Shown here piece after piece: positions 35,260 to 44,722 of a stretch of DNA of 64,000 nucleotides. The notes beneath the pieces were generated by a model that had not been told where the DNA came from, did not search any database, and saw only the letters and a program-made list of their open reading frames with translations. A program made the translations under genes and the position numbers. This DNA comes from Butyrivibrio sp. VCD2006 (lineage in GTDB: Bacteria; Bacillota; Clostridia; Lachnospirales; Lachnospiraceae): positions 62,001 to 126,000 of the forward strand of contig NZ_AUIX01000008.1 in assembly GCF_000423925.1 (NCBI RefSeq), given 5' to 3'. How positions within the stretch are numbered: the first letter of the stretch is position 1; the number at the start of each line of letters is the position of its first letter.

Positions 35260-37680
35260 TTGGACGCAAATTTATCATGGATAAAAGCATATGTACCGGA
35301 TTTAAATGCAAGTGATCAGGAGATTCTTGATGCACTTACTCTTTCCGGAACAAAGGGCGAGGGATTCCATCGCCTTGATAAAAACTTAGAGAAAATTGTT
35401 GTTGGACAGATCGATAAGATTGAGCCTCATCCGGACGCTGATAAGCTCGTTATCTGCCAGGTTAACATCGGATCGGAAAAGATCCAGATTGTTACAGGTG
35501 CCAAGAACATGAAGGAAGGCGATAAGGTTCCTGTTGTTCTTGATGGCGGTAGAGTTGCAGGAGGCCATGACGGCAGCCCGAATCCTGAAGAGGGAATCAA
35601 GATCAAAGCGGGTAAGCTTCGCGGAATCGAGAGCTATGGAATGATGTGCTCTATTGAGGAGCTTGGTTCTTCAAAGGATTTCTATCCCGATGCTCCCGAG
35701 GATGGACTTTATATCCTTCCCGAGGATACAGAGGTTGGAGCTGATGCAGTAGAGCTGCTCGGTCTTCACGATACAGTATTTGAATTTGAAGTAACCAGTA
35801 ACCGTGTAGACTGCTATAGCATTCTCGGTATTGCAAGAGAAGCTGCAGCTACATTTAAGCTTCCTTTCAAGGCTCCTGAGGTTAAAGTAGAGGAGACTTC
35901 TGAGAAGGCTTCAGATTACATTTCAGTTGAGATAAAGGATGCAGATCTCTGTTCACGTTACTGTGCAAGAGTCTGCACAGACATAGAGGTTGGCCCTTCA
36001 CCTGAGTGGATGCAGAGAAGACTTGCCGCTAATGGTGTAAGACCTATCAACAACATCGTTGATATCACAAACTATGTAATGCTTGAGTATGGTCAGCCCA
36101 TGCACGCATTTGACCTCTCTACTATTGCAGGCAATAAGATCATCGTTCAGAGAGCTAAGGATGGCGAGAAGTTCATTACTCTTGATGGTCAGGAGAGAAA
36201 CTTAGACAGCGAAGTTGTTATGATCTGTGACGGTGAGAAGGAAGTAGCTATCGGCGGTATCATGGGTGGTGAAAACTCAATGATCACTGAAGGTGTAAAG
36301 ACAGTTCTCTTTGAGGCAGCTACTTTCAACGGACCCAATATCCGTAAGAGTGCTAAGAGAATCGGACTTCGTACAGATGCTTCTGGATTCTTTGAAAAGG
36401 GTCTTGATCCTAACAATGCAGAGGATGCTATAAATCGTGCTTGTCAGCTTGTTAACGAGCTTGGCTGTGGTAAGGTTACATCCGGAATGGTTGAAGCAAA
36501 GTCACCTATTAAGCCTCTTAACAGAATTAAGTTTGAGCCCGAGAGAATCAATAAGCTTCTCGGAACCGATATCGACAGGCAGACAATGCTTGATATTTTT
36601 GCAAGAGAAGAGCTTGTTTATGATGAAGCTTCTAACGAGATTATCATTCCCAGCTTCAGACAGGACCTTGTTGGATTCTGTGATATTGCTGAGGAAGTTG
36701 CAAGATTTTATGGCTATGACAAGATTCCTTCAACACTGCCTAAGAATGCACCTACAACAGGTAAACTTACCTTCAAGATGACAGTTGAGAAGACAGCAAG
36801 AGAAGTAGCTCAGTTCTGCGGATTTTCACAGGCATATGGCTATTCCTTCGAGAGTCCCAAGGTATTTGATAAGCTTCTTTTATCTGAGGATGCTCCTGAA
36901 AGAAATGCAATTAAGATTTCCAATCCTTTAGGTGAGGACTTCTCAATCATGAGAACAATTCCGCTTAACGTTATCCTTACAAGTCTTGCTACAAACTACA
37001 AGCGCAGAAATAAGGATGTTAAGCTTTATGAGATCGCAAATATCTATATCGCAAAAGAGCTTCCGCTTAAGGAGCTTCCCGATGAGAGAGCACAGTTTGT
37101 GCTTGGATTCTACGGCGAGGGCGACTTCTTTACAATGAAGGGTGCAGTAGAAGAGTTCCTCGCTCAGATCGGTATGGACAATGAACTTGAGTACAATGCT
37201 AAGGCAAGCAAGCCTTTCCTTCATCCCGGACGTCAGGCTGCTGTATCCTTCAAGGGTGATGCAATTGGATACCTTGGTGAAGTTCATCCTGAGGTACTTG
37301 ATAACTATGGAATCGGTTCAAGAGCATACATTGCTGTACTTGACCTTCCTGCAATCGTTCCTCATGCAAACTACAGCCGTGTTTACACAGGAATTGCCAA
37401 GTTCCCTGCTGTAACAAGAGATATCAGTATGGTTGTTCCTTCTGCAGTAACAGCTGGAGACATCGAAAAGATGATCAAGCAGCGCGGCGGTAAGAAGCTT
37501 GAGAAGCTTGAACTCTTTGATATCTATGAGGGTTCACAGATCGAGAAGGGATTTAAGTCAATGGCATATTCACTTGCCTTCAGAGACAAGGAAAAGACCC
37601 TGGCTGATGATGAAGTAAATGCAGCAATGAAGAAGATCCTTAATGGTCTTGAAAGCCTTAATATCTCACTTAGAAGCTAA
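35260..37680 (+). CDS. pheT: Phenylalanine--tRNA ligase beta subunit
   Basis: The product has 806 residues, normal for PheT. The start is TTG at 35260, with AGGAGG at 35246-35251; the protein start MDANLSWIKAYVPDL matches the family. Domains in order: N-terminal cap, tRNA-binding OB fold (VGQIDKIEPHPDADKLVICQV near residue 48), B3/B4 editing region (about 210-390), B5 domain, catalytic-like core, and the C-terminal anticodon-binding ferredoxin-like domain (FPAVTRDISMVVP near residue 713). It is cotranscribed with pheS across element A. Confidence 0.98.
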   Translation: MDANLSWIKAYVPDLNASDQEILDALTLSGTKGEGFHRLDKNLEKIVVGQIDKIEPHPDADKLVICQVNIGSEKIQIVTGAKNMKEGDKVPVVLDGGRVAGGHDGSPNPEEGIKIKAGKLRGIESYGMMCSIEELGSSKDFYPDAPEDGLYILPEDTEVGADAVELLGLHDTVFEFEVTSNRVDCYSILGIAREAAATFKLPFKAPEVKVEETSEKASDYISVEIKDADLCSRYCARVCTDIEVGPSPEWMQRRLAANGVRPINNIVDITNYVMLEYGQPMHAFDLSTIAGNKIIVQRAKDGEKFITLDGQERNLDSEVVMICDGEKEVAIGGIMGGENSMITEGVKTVLFEAATFNGPNIRKSAKRIGLRTDASGFFEKGLDPNNAEDAINRACQLVNELGCGKVTSGMVEAKSPIKPLNRIKFEPERINKLLGTDIDRQTMLDIFAREELVYDEASNEIIIPSFRQDLVGFCDIAEEVARFYGYDKIPSTLPKNAPTTGKLTFKMTVEKTAREVAQFCGFSQAYGYSFESPKVFDKLLLSEDAPERNAIKISNPLGEDFSIMRTIPLNVILTSLATNYKRRNKDVKLYEIANIYIAKELPLKELPDERAQFVLGFYGEGDFFTMKGAVEEFLAQIGMDNELEYNAKASKPFLHPGRQAAVSFKGDAIGYLGEVHPEVLDNYGIGSRAYIAVLDLPAIVPHANYSRVYTGIAKFPAVTRDISMVVPSAVTAGDIEKMIKQRGGKKLEKLELFDIYEGSQIEKGFKSMAYSLAFRDKEKTLADDEVNAAMKKILNGLESLNISLRS

Positions 37681-37694
37681 TATTTAAGACAATA

Positions 37695-37737
37695 AAAAAC
37701 TGCCACATTGGAATAAATCCGATGTGGCAGTTTTTTT
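37695..37737. terminator. Bidirectional terminator after pheT
   Basis: AACTGCCACAT pairs with ATGTGGCAGTT, with T runs on both strands. It serves pheT and the convergent MATE gene. Confidence 0.92.
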
Positions 37738-37787
37738 GTTGATCATGTAATTTCTCGGAAACCTTATCTGGTTTTTATCCAAAACAC

Positions 37788-39164
37788 TTATTTTATAGCC
37801 TTAGTTTTCCAACGTCCGACCTTATACATCACGAAGGTGATAAATGCACCAAGGGTCCAGGTTACAAGCATTGAAAGCTGCATCATGTAGCAGTTACCCT
37901 GAGGAAGCTCAGGTGTTTTTGTGAGGTTTACAAAGATATACGCCATAGGGACTCTCATGATTATTGATGAAAACATGGAAATCCACATGGGTGTTGTTGT
38001 ATCACCGGCACCGCGCATGATTCCCGAAAGACACTGTGTGACCTCCATGGCTATATATCCGATAATAAGAATTCTCATCATATTGTAGCTTAATGTGATA
38101 AGCTCTTCTGTACTTGTAAAGATGCTCATGATGAATCTGCCGAAGATAAGAATAAGGAGTGACAAAACAGCAGATATTCCCATCGCAGCAAGGGTGCCGC
38201 TTGTGGCTCCTTTTTCAACTCTCTCCATTTTCCCGGCGCCAATGTTCTGACCTGCAAAGGTAGTCATAGCTGAGCCAAAGGAGAAGGCAGGGAGCATTAC
38301 GAAGCCGTCAACTCTCATAACAATAACATTGGCTGCAATGTACTGTGCTCCAAAAGTATTGGTGAGGTTCTGTACAACTATCATTGACATTGAAAAGATT
38401 GCCTGTGTAACACCTGAAGGAAGACCAAGCTTGATAAGACTTCCCGTATAGTACTTGTCAGGGATGAGATATTCTTTCTTGAAATCAAATACATCCGACA
38501 TCTGTGTGAGCTTACGCATTGATAAAAACGCTGATACGAACTGGGCGAGGACAGTCGCAAGGGCAACACCTGAAACGCCAAGTCCAAGATATGCAACAAA
38601 CACAAGGTCAAGAGCAATATTGAGGACAGTGGCAACAAGAAGATATATAAGTGCCGAAACCGAATCACCAAGACCACGTAAAATACCACTCATGATGTTA
38701 TAGAAGCCACCACCGAGGATACCGATAAAAATGATCCACAGGTAGCTTGTGCACCAGTCGATGATACTGTCAGGTGTGCCTAAAAGCTCCAAAATAGGCC
38801 TTGTTATAAGAGGACCTACGATCATGATAAATAGCGAAGCAATAGCTGTAAGAGTGATACTTGCTCCGATGGTTTTGGAAAGCTCTTCCCTTTTTCTGGC
38901 ACCGAAGTATTGAGATACCATGATAGATGCACCTACCGCAATACCCATAAAAAGAACAAGCATGAGATTAAGGAGTGGGCCTGCACTTCCAACAGCAGCA
39001 AGAGCGTTATCACCTACAAAGCGTCCCACGATAATACTATCGGCGGTATTGTAAAGCTGCTGTGCGACATTTCCAAGCAGCATAGGAATCGTAAATTTGA
39101 CTATCTGTTTAACCGGTTGTCCCTCTGTCATGTCAACAGGGGCGAAAATACTGTTTTTTTTCAT
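37788..39164 (-). CDS. MATE family efflux transporter
   Basis: The product has 458 residues and about twelve helices. Typical segments are MTEGQPVKQIVKFTIPMLLGNVAQQLYN, DSIIVGRFVGDNALAAVG and, in the second half, FSFGSAMTTFAGQNIGAGK. It is related to, but clearly different from, the MATE protein encoded at 24961-26316. It is followed on the minus strand by a terminator and preceded by an AraC regulator gene in the same direction 250 bases upstream. The substrate is unknown. Confidence 0.92.
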   Translation of the reverse strand: MKKNSIFAPVDMTEGQPVKQIVKFTIPMLLGNVAQQLYNTADSIIVGRFVGDNALAAVGSAGPLLNLMLVLFMGIAVGASIMVSQYFGARKREELSKTIGASITLTAIASLFIMIVGPLITRPILELLGTPDSIIDWCTSYLWIIFIGILGGGFYNIMSGILRGLGDSVSALIYLLVATVLNIALDLVFVAYLGLGVSGVALATVLAQFVSAFLSMRKLTQMSDVFDFKKEYLIPDKYYTGSLIKLGLPSGVTQAIFSMSMIVVQNLTNTFGAQYIAANVIVMRVDGFVMLPAFSFGSAMTTFAGQNIGAGKMERVEKGATSGTLAAMGISAVLSLLILIFGRFIMSIFTSTEELITLSYNMMRILIIGYIAMEVTQCLSGIMRGAGDTTTPMWISMFSSIIMRVPMAYIFVNLTKTPELPQGNCYMMQLSMLVTWTLGAFITFVMYKVGRWKTKAIK

Positions 39165-39416
39165 AATTTCTCTCTCTGTAATGCAATGATTGGCGCAAAA
39201 ATACAGCGCCTATTATGTTAATAAGCAACTCGAAAAAATCCGGAATTAACCGGAAAAATATAAATATCAATGTTTTTATCGGGATATCTAAATACAATAA
39301 TCGGAATGTCTTAGATAAAATAGAATTGTAAGATATATTAAAGCATACATTTAAAGAAAAAAACAAGTGGAAAATTTATTACGCTGAAATTTCTACTTGT
39401 TTTATCATTAAAAATA

Positions 39417-40286
39417 TTATGTTTTATTCATGTTTTTGTATTCATGCGGAGTCATGTTGTACTTATCTTTAAAATACTTAATAAAGGCACTTGTGCTTGG
39501 GAAGGATAAAAGATCCGACAGAGCAGAAACGGATATATCGGTTATTTCCAAAGCGTGGGCTGCATATTCAATTTTTATATCTCTTATGAAAACAGAAGGT
39601 CTTACGGAAAGCTCCTGCTCAAAAATCTTTGAAATATATCCTTCACTTTTTCCTGTTATGGAAGATAAATCCGACAGGGTGATCTTTTCATGCAGATGAC
39701 GATAAATATATTCGCAGCATTTTTTAACGTAGAGGCCGCAGTTTCTGTATTTATAACTGCTTACCTGATATGTAAAATCGTATAGTGCGCAGTTTTGCAG
39801 ATGATTTAGCTTTGAAATATCGTTTACCATAAGCCCATATTTTATATAGTTGTCACTGAGTGAATATGCGATATGGTCAGGAAGTCCGCCATCCAGGGCA
39901 GCCCTGGTGTAGAGAGTGATGCCGCTGACAAACATGCTCATTGCCTGCATGAGTGGATTCTCGGACACTTCACCGATATCATTGAATTCGCCTGGCTTAT
40001 AGTGGTTTTCAGTAGGGTCCAGCTGGTTAATGAGAGAGAGGACCTTAGGCACATCACCTGTTGATATATAGTACATTATTGATTTTTCGGCAGCTCTTTT
40101 ATATGAAACCGGATCGCCAAGCCCCTCTGTTTCAAAAAAGACCTGCTCCTCAAAGCCCTTAAGGATAGTGTTCCTTATTTTTTCAACGGATTTGTCCACT
40201 TTGAAACGCTTGTCATCTACTGATCTGAAGTCTTCTAATAGTAATTTGTATAAGTCTTCCGATGAACTTTGATTTCTCTTTTTCAT
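39417..40286 (-). CDS. AraC-family transcriptional regulator
   Basis: The product has 289 residues from the ATG at 40286, with AGGA upstream; a much longer in-frame start at 40397 lacks a ribosome site. The N-terminal 190 residues are helical and do not resemble the sugar-binding cupin; I cannot assign a ligand. The C-terminal 100 residues hold two helix-turn-helix motifs: TLSDLSSITGKSEGYISKIFEQEL and ALSDLLSFPSTSAFIKYFKDKYN. It is divergent from the GH3 beta-glucosidase gene and may control it. Confidence 0.88.
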   Translation of the reverse strand: MKKRNQSSSEDLYKLLLEDFRSVDDKRFKVDKSVEKIRNTILKGFEEQVFFETEGLGDPVSYKRAAEKSIMYYISTGDVPKVLSLINQLDPTENHYKPGEFNDIGEVSENPLMQAMSMFVSGITLYTRAALDGGLPDHIAYSLSDNYIKYGLMVNDISKLNHLQNCALYDFTYQVSSYKYRNCGLYVKKCCEYIYRHLHEKITLSDLSSITGKSEGYISKIFEQELSVRPSVFIRDIKIEYAAHALEITDISVSALSDLLSFPSTSAFIKYFKDKYNMTPHEYKNMNKT

Positions 40287-40571
40287 ATCTAAATTCCTCA
40301 AATACTTATTGGTAAAACTAAAGCTGATTTTAATTGCTAATACATTAGTTAAATAACTGAATTTAATTAGACCATAAGATACACTTATGGATTGCATGCA
40401 ATTTTTTCAAAAAAGCAACCTAAAAAATATAAATTCATTCGATATCGTGTATAAGTATTTTACAAAAATGATATTCTGAAATCAATCGGGTATGTCTTAA
40501 AGGGGAAATCCCCTAGCAATTAAGGAATTTAAGTAGAAACAAAAAAATATATTAAAGGAGAGGTTACAAAA

Positions 40572-42989
40572 ATGGAAAAATACGAACAGGAACATTTAGA
40601 CCAGGTTCTTAAAACAGCGGCAGAGTGCACACTATTCTTGAAGAAGGATGATTCATTCCCGCTTGCTGGTCCCTGCAAAATTGCAGCTTTTGGTAATGGT
40701 GTAAGACACACAATTAAGGGCGGTACAGGATCAGGTGATGTTTACAGCAGATTTTCTGTAAATGTTGAGAAAGGACTCACTGACGCCGGCTTTGAGCTTA
40801 CAACAGGAAAGTGGCTTGATGGATATGACAAGCTTCTTGAAGAAGGACATAAGAAGTTTGTTGATGGAATCAAAAAGCAGGCAGAAGAGCTTGGTGTTAA
40901 TGCTTTCTTCTTATCATTTGGTATGGTTGAGCCTCAGCCGGAGCATGAACTTGCTCTTGATGGTGAAGGAGAAGCAGCTATTTATGTTCTTGCAAGAAAT
41001 TCAGGAGAAGGTAATGACAGAAGACCTGAAAAAGGCGATGTATATCTTACAGATTCAGAAGTAAGAGATATTCTTGCTCTCAACAAGAAGTTTGATAAGT
41101 TCATGCTTGTGCTTAATGTAGGTGGTCCCGTTGACCTTACACCTGTTCTGGAAGTTAAGAATATTCTTGTTCTTTCACAGCTTGGTGTTGTTACCGGAAA
41201 CATTCTCGCTGACATTATGCTTGGCAAGGCTAATCCTTCAGGAAAGCTTGCTACAACATGGACTAAGTGGGAAGACTACAGCCAGGTTGGTGACTTCGGA
41301 GATGCACATGACGTTAATTATAAAGAAGGCGTATATGTTGGTTACAGATATTTCGATTCTGTAGGAAAAGAGCCTCTTTTCCCGTTCGGTTTTGGTAAGT
41401 CATATACAGAGTTTGAGGTTACTCCCGGAGCTATCTCTAATAGTAAGGATGAGATCACTGTTTCCGTAAAGGTTACAAACACAGGTAAAGTTGCAGGTAA
41501 GGAAGCCGTTCAGATTTATGTTTCATGCCCTGCAGGAAAACTTGATAAGCCTGCAAAGGATCTCGCTGCATTTGTTAAAACTTCTGAGCTTAAGGCAGGT
41601 GAAAGTGAAACAGTAAAGGCAAGCTTCAAGCTTTCAGATCTCGCTTCCTATGATGAAGAAGCTGCAGCTTATATTCTCGATGAGGGCAATTATATTGTCC
41701 TTGCAGGAAACAGCAGCAGAGATGTTAAGAAGGCCGGTGTAGTAGCACTTACAGAGAAGGTTACAACTGTTAAAACCAGAAACTGCCTCGGCGATCCCGG
41801 ATTTAAGGATTTTGTACCTGAATTCACAAGAGATGAGGATGTTGCCGGTCTTACAAAGATTGAGCTTAAGGCAGCTGACTTTGAGACAGTAGAAGTTGAG
41901 TATGATGTAGAGTATCCTGTTGATGATCTTATTGCAGGTCTTACTGATGAAGAGCTTGCTTACATCAATACAGGTGCATTTGATCCTACAAGAACCGGAC
42001 TCGATGTTATCGGAAATGCATCACAGGCTGTTCCCGGTGCTGCAGGTGAGACCACCAGAGTACTTGAGGACAAAGGCGTTAAGAGTATGGTAATGGCTGA
42101 TGGCCCTGCAGGTCTCAGACTTACCAAGGAGTATTTCGAGGATGAAAACGGAGTGCATGGTATAGGCTCCTTCGCTGATACAATGGCTGATTTCCTCTCA
42201 GATGAAGAAAAAGCTAAGATGGAAGAGATGGCTAAGCTGAATACTCCTAAGGAAGGCACTGTAATAAAAGAACAGTATGCTACAGCTATCCCGATCGGAA
42301 CAGCTATTGCACAGTCATTCAACTATGATCTTGCTAAGGAATACGGTGATATTGTTGGTCAGGAAATGGAGAGATTCCATGTACACCTTTGGCTTGCACC
42401 TGCACTTAACATTCACAGAAGCATCCTTTGCGGAAGAAACTTTGAATATTATTCAGAGGATCCGGTAGTTGCAGGAATGTTTGCAGCAGCAATCACAGAG
42501 GGTGTTCAGGCTCATAAGGGTTGTGGCACAACTATTAAGCACTATGCAGCTAACAATGCTGAGTTTAACAGATACAACAGCAACAGCCATGTATCCGAGA
42601 GAGCAATGCGAGAGATTTACCTTAAGGGCTTTGGAATCTGTGTAAGAAAGTCACAGCCTAAGGCGCTTATGACATCCTACAATCTCCTGAATGGTCAGCA
42701 TACATCAGAGCACAGAGGGCTTATTGAAGACGTGCTTCGCTGCGAGTATGGCTACAAGGGAATTGTAATGACTGACTGGGTTGTTGACATGCTTCAGGCT
42801 AATCCTGATAACAAGTATCGCGGAGCATTGGCAGCTGAGGTTGTTAAGGCCGGTGGCGACCTGTTCATGCCTGGCGGAAAGAAGGACTTCGATGGAATCA
42901 TGGAAGGCCTTAAGGATGGATCAATCTCAAGAAAACAGATTGAGCAGAATGCAACAAGAGTATACAGAATGGCAGAAGAGTTAGTATAA
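40572..42989 (+). CDS. GH3 beta-glucosidase with reversed domain order
   Basis: The product has 805 residues and no signal peptide. The usual C-terminal GH3 domain comes first (residues about 10-270), then a fibronectin-III-like domain (about 285-400), then the catalytic barrel (about 460-800). The nucleophile is Asp735 in GIVMTDW; KALMTSYNLLNG and TIKHYAANNAEFNR are other barrel signatures. Reversed order is known from Butyrivibrio and some other rumen and clostridial GH3 enzymes. It hydrolyses beta-glucosides such as cellobiose in the cytoplasm. AraC regulator genes flank it on both sides, and an Opp-type importer lies close by. Confidence 0.94.
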   Translation: MEKYEQEHLDQVLKTAAECTLFLKKDDSFPLAGPCKIAAFGNGVRHTIKGGTGSGDVYSRFSVNVEKGLTDAGFELTTGKWLDGYDKLLEEGHKKFVDGIKKQAEELGVNAFFLSFGMVEPQPEHELALDGEGEAAIYVLARNSGEGNDRRPEKGDVYLTDSEVRDILALNKKFDKFMLVLNVGGPVDLTPVLEVKNILVLSQLGVVTGNILADIMLGKANPSGKLATTWTKWEDYSQVGDFGDAHDVNYKEGVYVGYRYFDSVGKEPLFPFGFGKSYTEFEVTPGAISNSKDEITVSVKVTNTGKVAGKEAVQIYVSCPAGKLDKPAKDLAAFVKTSELKAGESETVKASFKLSDLASYDEEAAAYILDEGNYIVLAGNSSRDVKKAGVVALTEKVTTVKTRNCLGDPGFKDFVPEFTRDEDVAGLTKIELKAADFETVEVEYDVEYPVDDLIAGLTDEELAYINTGAFDPTRTGLDVIGNASQAVPGAAGETTRVLEDKGVKSMVMADGPAGLRLTKEYFEDENGVHGIGSFADTMADFLSDEEKAKMEEMAKLNTPKEGTVIKEQYATAIPIGTAIAQSFNYDLAKEYGDIVGQEMERFHVHLWLAPALNIHRSILCGRNFEYYSEDPVVAGMFAAAITEGVQAHKGCGTTIKHYAANNAEFNRYNSNSHVSERAMREIYLKGFGICVRKSQPKALMTSYNLLNGQHTSEHRGLIEDVLRCEYGYKGIVMTDWVVDMLQANPDNKYRGALAAEVVKAGGDLFMPGGKKDFDGIMEGLKDGSISRKQIEQNATRVYRMAEELV

Positions 42990-43023
42990 GAATATTAAGA
43001 ATAATATCTTTGGATGAGTAATA

Positions 43024-43072
43024 AAATCCGGGTTTTCTCAATTTAATCAGAATTGGGAAGCCCGGATTTTTT
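43024..43072. terminator. Bidirectional terminator between GH3 and AraC genes
   Basis: AATCCGGG with an inner AATT-containing stem pairs with CCCGGATT, with T-rich tails on both strands. It serves the GH3 gene and the convergent AraC gene. Confidence 0.88.
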
Positions 43073-43169
43073 ATAAAAATTTAAAGATTTTACCGCCATT
43101 TGGCGGTAGTGTCATATTCTATATATGCACTTTTGCGGCTTTTGCTTGGTATCAGAAGGTGCTTTAAAT

Positions 43170-44429
43170 TTATCTGGAACTCATAAGAAGTTCGTCGCGT
43201 TTTTCTCTATATTCCTTAGGAGTCATGCCTTCCTTTTTCTTAAACAGGTTGTTGAAATAACTCTGCGAGCAGAAGTTAAGCATATTACTGATTTCCAGAT
43301 AGCTAAGGTCAGTATTCCTAAGCAGCTTTTTTGCTTCGCTGATTCTGATATTTTGCATAAAATCGGTGATGGACATTCCTGTTTCTTTATTAAAGAGAGC
43401 AGATAAGTATTTTGCGGAAATATGAAGATCACCTGCCAGATCATCAAGAGTAATCTTATCAGGAAGCTTTTCGATAATTCGCTTGATGCATTTGTTGGTC
43501 ATAGGTGAGTACTTATCACTTGTATGTATCTGAATCTCATGTGAGCTCTTGGCAAATGCAAGAGTCCCCCTTGTTAAAACTGAAAGGATTTTATCATAGC
43601 TTTTACTTGCCTTTAGCTGCTGCATATATTTGTAAAATCTTGCCTGGCAGAGCTTCTTGTCATTGCCACTCTCTATCGAAGCGATTTTAGCAGTGGTGAG
43701 TAGTTCGATGGCTCTGATAACACAGTCCTGATAGGACGCTTTGTTCGGGAATAATATACTCATAACCTTTTCGTCATCAAAAAGATTATAAAGCTTGTAA
43801 ACACTTCCGTTTACAATAAATATAGTATATAGATCTTCAATTCTGCAGTATTCTTCATAGTTTGCCAGATCATCAAAAAGAGCTTCTTCTTCGTAAGAAG
43901 AGAGAATATCATCTGAAACATCCTTTGTACTATTACGTAATTCTTTTGAGGCGGCGTTTTCAATTCCGAAGTCAGGTGCGTTTTCCTCGAGAATATCTCT
44001 GAAAAATTCTGTTATATTCAGTAGGAATTCTTCTTTTGTAATTACAGGAAGCGCATTAGAAACGATTCGTTTCTGCTCAACGAAGAGGTTCTCTCCAAAG
44101 GATAACTTATCCCATATTTGTCCGTTTGGCTTTATTGTCATTACAGGTCCGATAATATAGGTGTTGAACTGGTGCTTGCCACCATCGGATGTAAATGAAT
44201 AATACATTTCATAGGGATTATCGAAGTTAAGATATGAACCTTCAATAGAATGTGAAAGTCTGAAATCTTTTGCCATGCTCAGCATATCTTCCATAAGGTT
44301 CAGGATGGCAGAAGTAGTGAAATTGGTATAGATCAGATGGTAGTTCTGATCAAATACCCATAAAGGGATTCTGGTCTTTTTGTAATATTCTTCAAATCGC
44401 CACGCTAATAGATTTAAATTAGTCTGCAT
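43170..44429 (-). CDS. AraC-family transcriptional regulator with long N-terminal sensor
   Basis: The product has 419 residues from the ATG at 44429 (GAGGGGAAG upstream); a longer in-frame start at 44579 has no ribosome site and adds only a hydrophobic stretch. The N-terminal 310 residues are unlike the AraC cupin; the opening WVFDQNYHLIYTNF looks PAS-like, a weak inference. The C-terminal helix-turn-helix pair reads TLDDLAGDLHISAKYLSALFN and LEISNMLNFCSQSYFNNLFKKKEG. It is divergent from the Opp-type importer and convergent with the GH3 gene. Confidence 0.9.
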   Translation of the reverse strand: MQTNLNLLAWRFEEYYKKTRIPLWVFDQNYHLIYTNFTTSAILNLMEDMLSMAKDFRLSHSIEGSYLNFDNPYEMYYSFTSDGGKHQFNTYIIGPVMTIKPNGQIWDKLSFGENLFVEQKRIVSNALPVITKEEFLLNITEFFRDILEENAPDFGIENAASKELRNSTKDVSDDILSSYEEEALFDDLANYEEYCRIEDLYTIFIVNGSVYKLYNLFDDEKVMSILFPNKASYQDCVIRAIELLTTAKIASIESGNDKKLCQARFYKYMQQLKASKSYDKILSVLTRGTLAFAKSSHEIQIHTSDKYSPMTNKCIKRIIEKLPDKITLDDLAGDLHISAKYLSALFNKETGMSITDFMQNIRISEAKKLLRNTDLSYLEISNMLNFCSQSYFNNLFKKKEGMTPKEYREKRDELLMSSR

Positions 44430-44556
44430 AACTTCCCCTCTGAATAAAAAAATCTCCACACTCCACGTATAAAGTTTACAGTATATTAACAAAAAATTCA
44501 AACTTATTATACAAATAGACAACAGTAAATATGCGGTTTTGGTGCATATAAGACAA

Positions 44557-44574
44557 ACTAATCTATATATTAGT
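44557..44574. promoter_or_regulatory. AT-rich palindrome in the AraC-importer divergent region
   Basis: ACTAATCTATATATTAGT is palindromic at 16 of 18 positions. It lies in the 293-base gap between the divergent AraC gene and the Opp-type importer and is a candidate operator. Nothing else in this gap is clear beyond the GGGAGG ribosome site before 44723. Confidence 0.35.
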
Positions 44575-44722
44575 AGCAATAATATACAAAACGCACAAAA
44601 GTGGATATTTTTTTATAGATGTGGAAATTTTTATATATCGCAATAATTGAGAACTGTACAATATTTGATAGTTGATGGGCAATAATGCCTAAGAAAAACA
44701 TTCTAGAAAGGGAGGTAAGTTT

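Noticed and set aside
40287-40571. Search for a GTTAATCGATTAAC-type operator before the GH3 gene.
   Set aside because: No sequence with the central CG palindrome was found, so the GH3 gene is not placed in the LacI regulon.
43089-43105. Small palindrome ACCGCC-ATTT-GGCGGT after the GH3 terminator, with a partial copy near 33574.
   Set aside because: Only about 13 bases are shared, with no further context. This is within chance and not enough for a repeat family.
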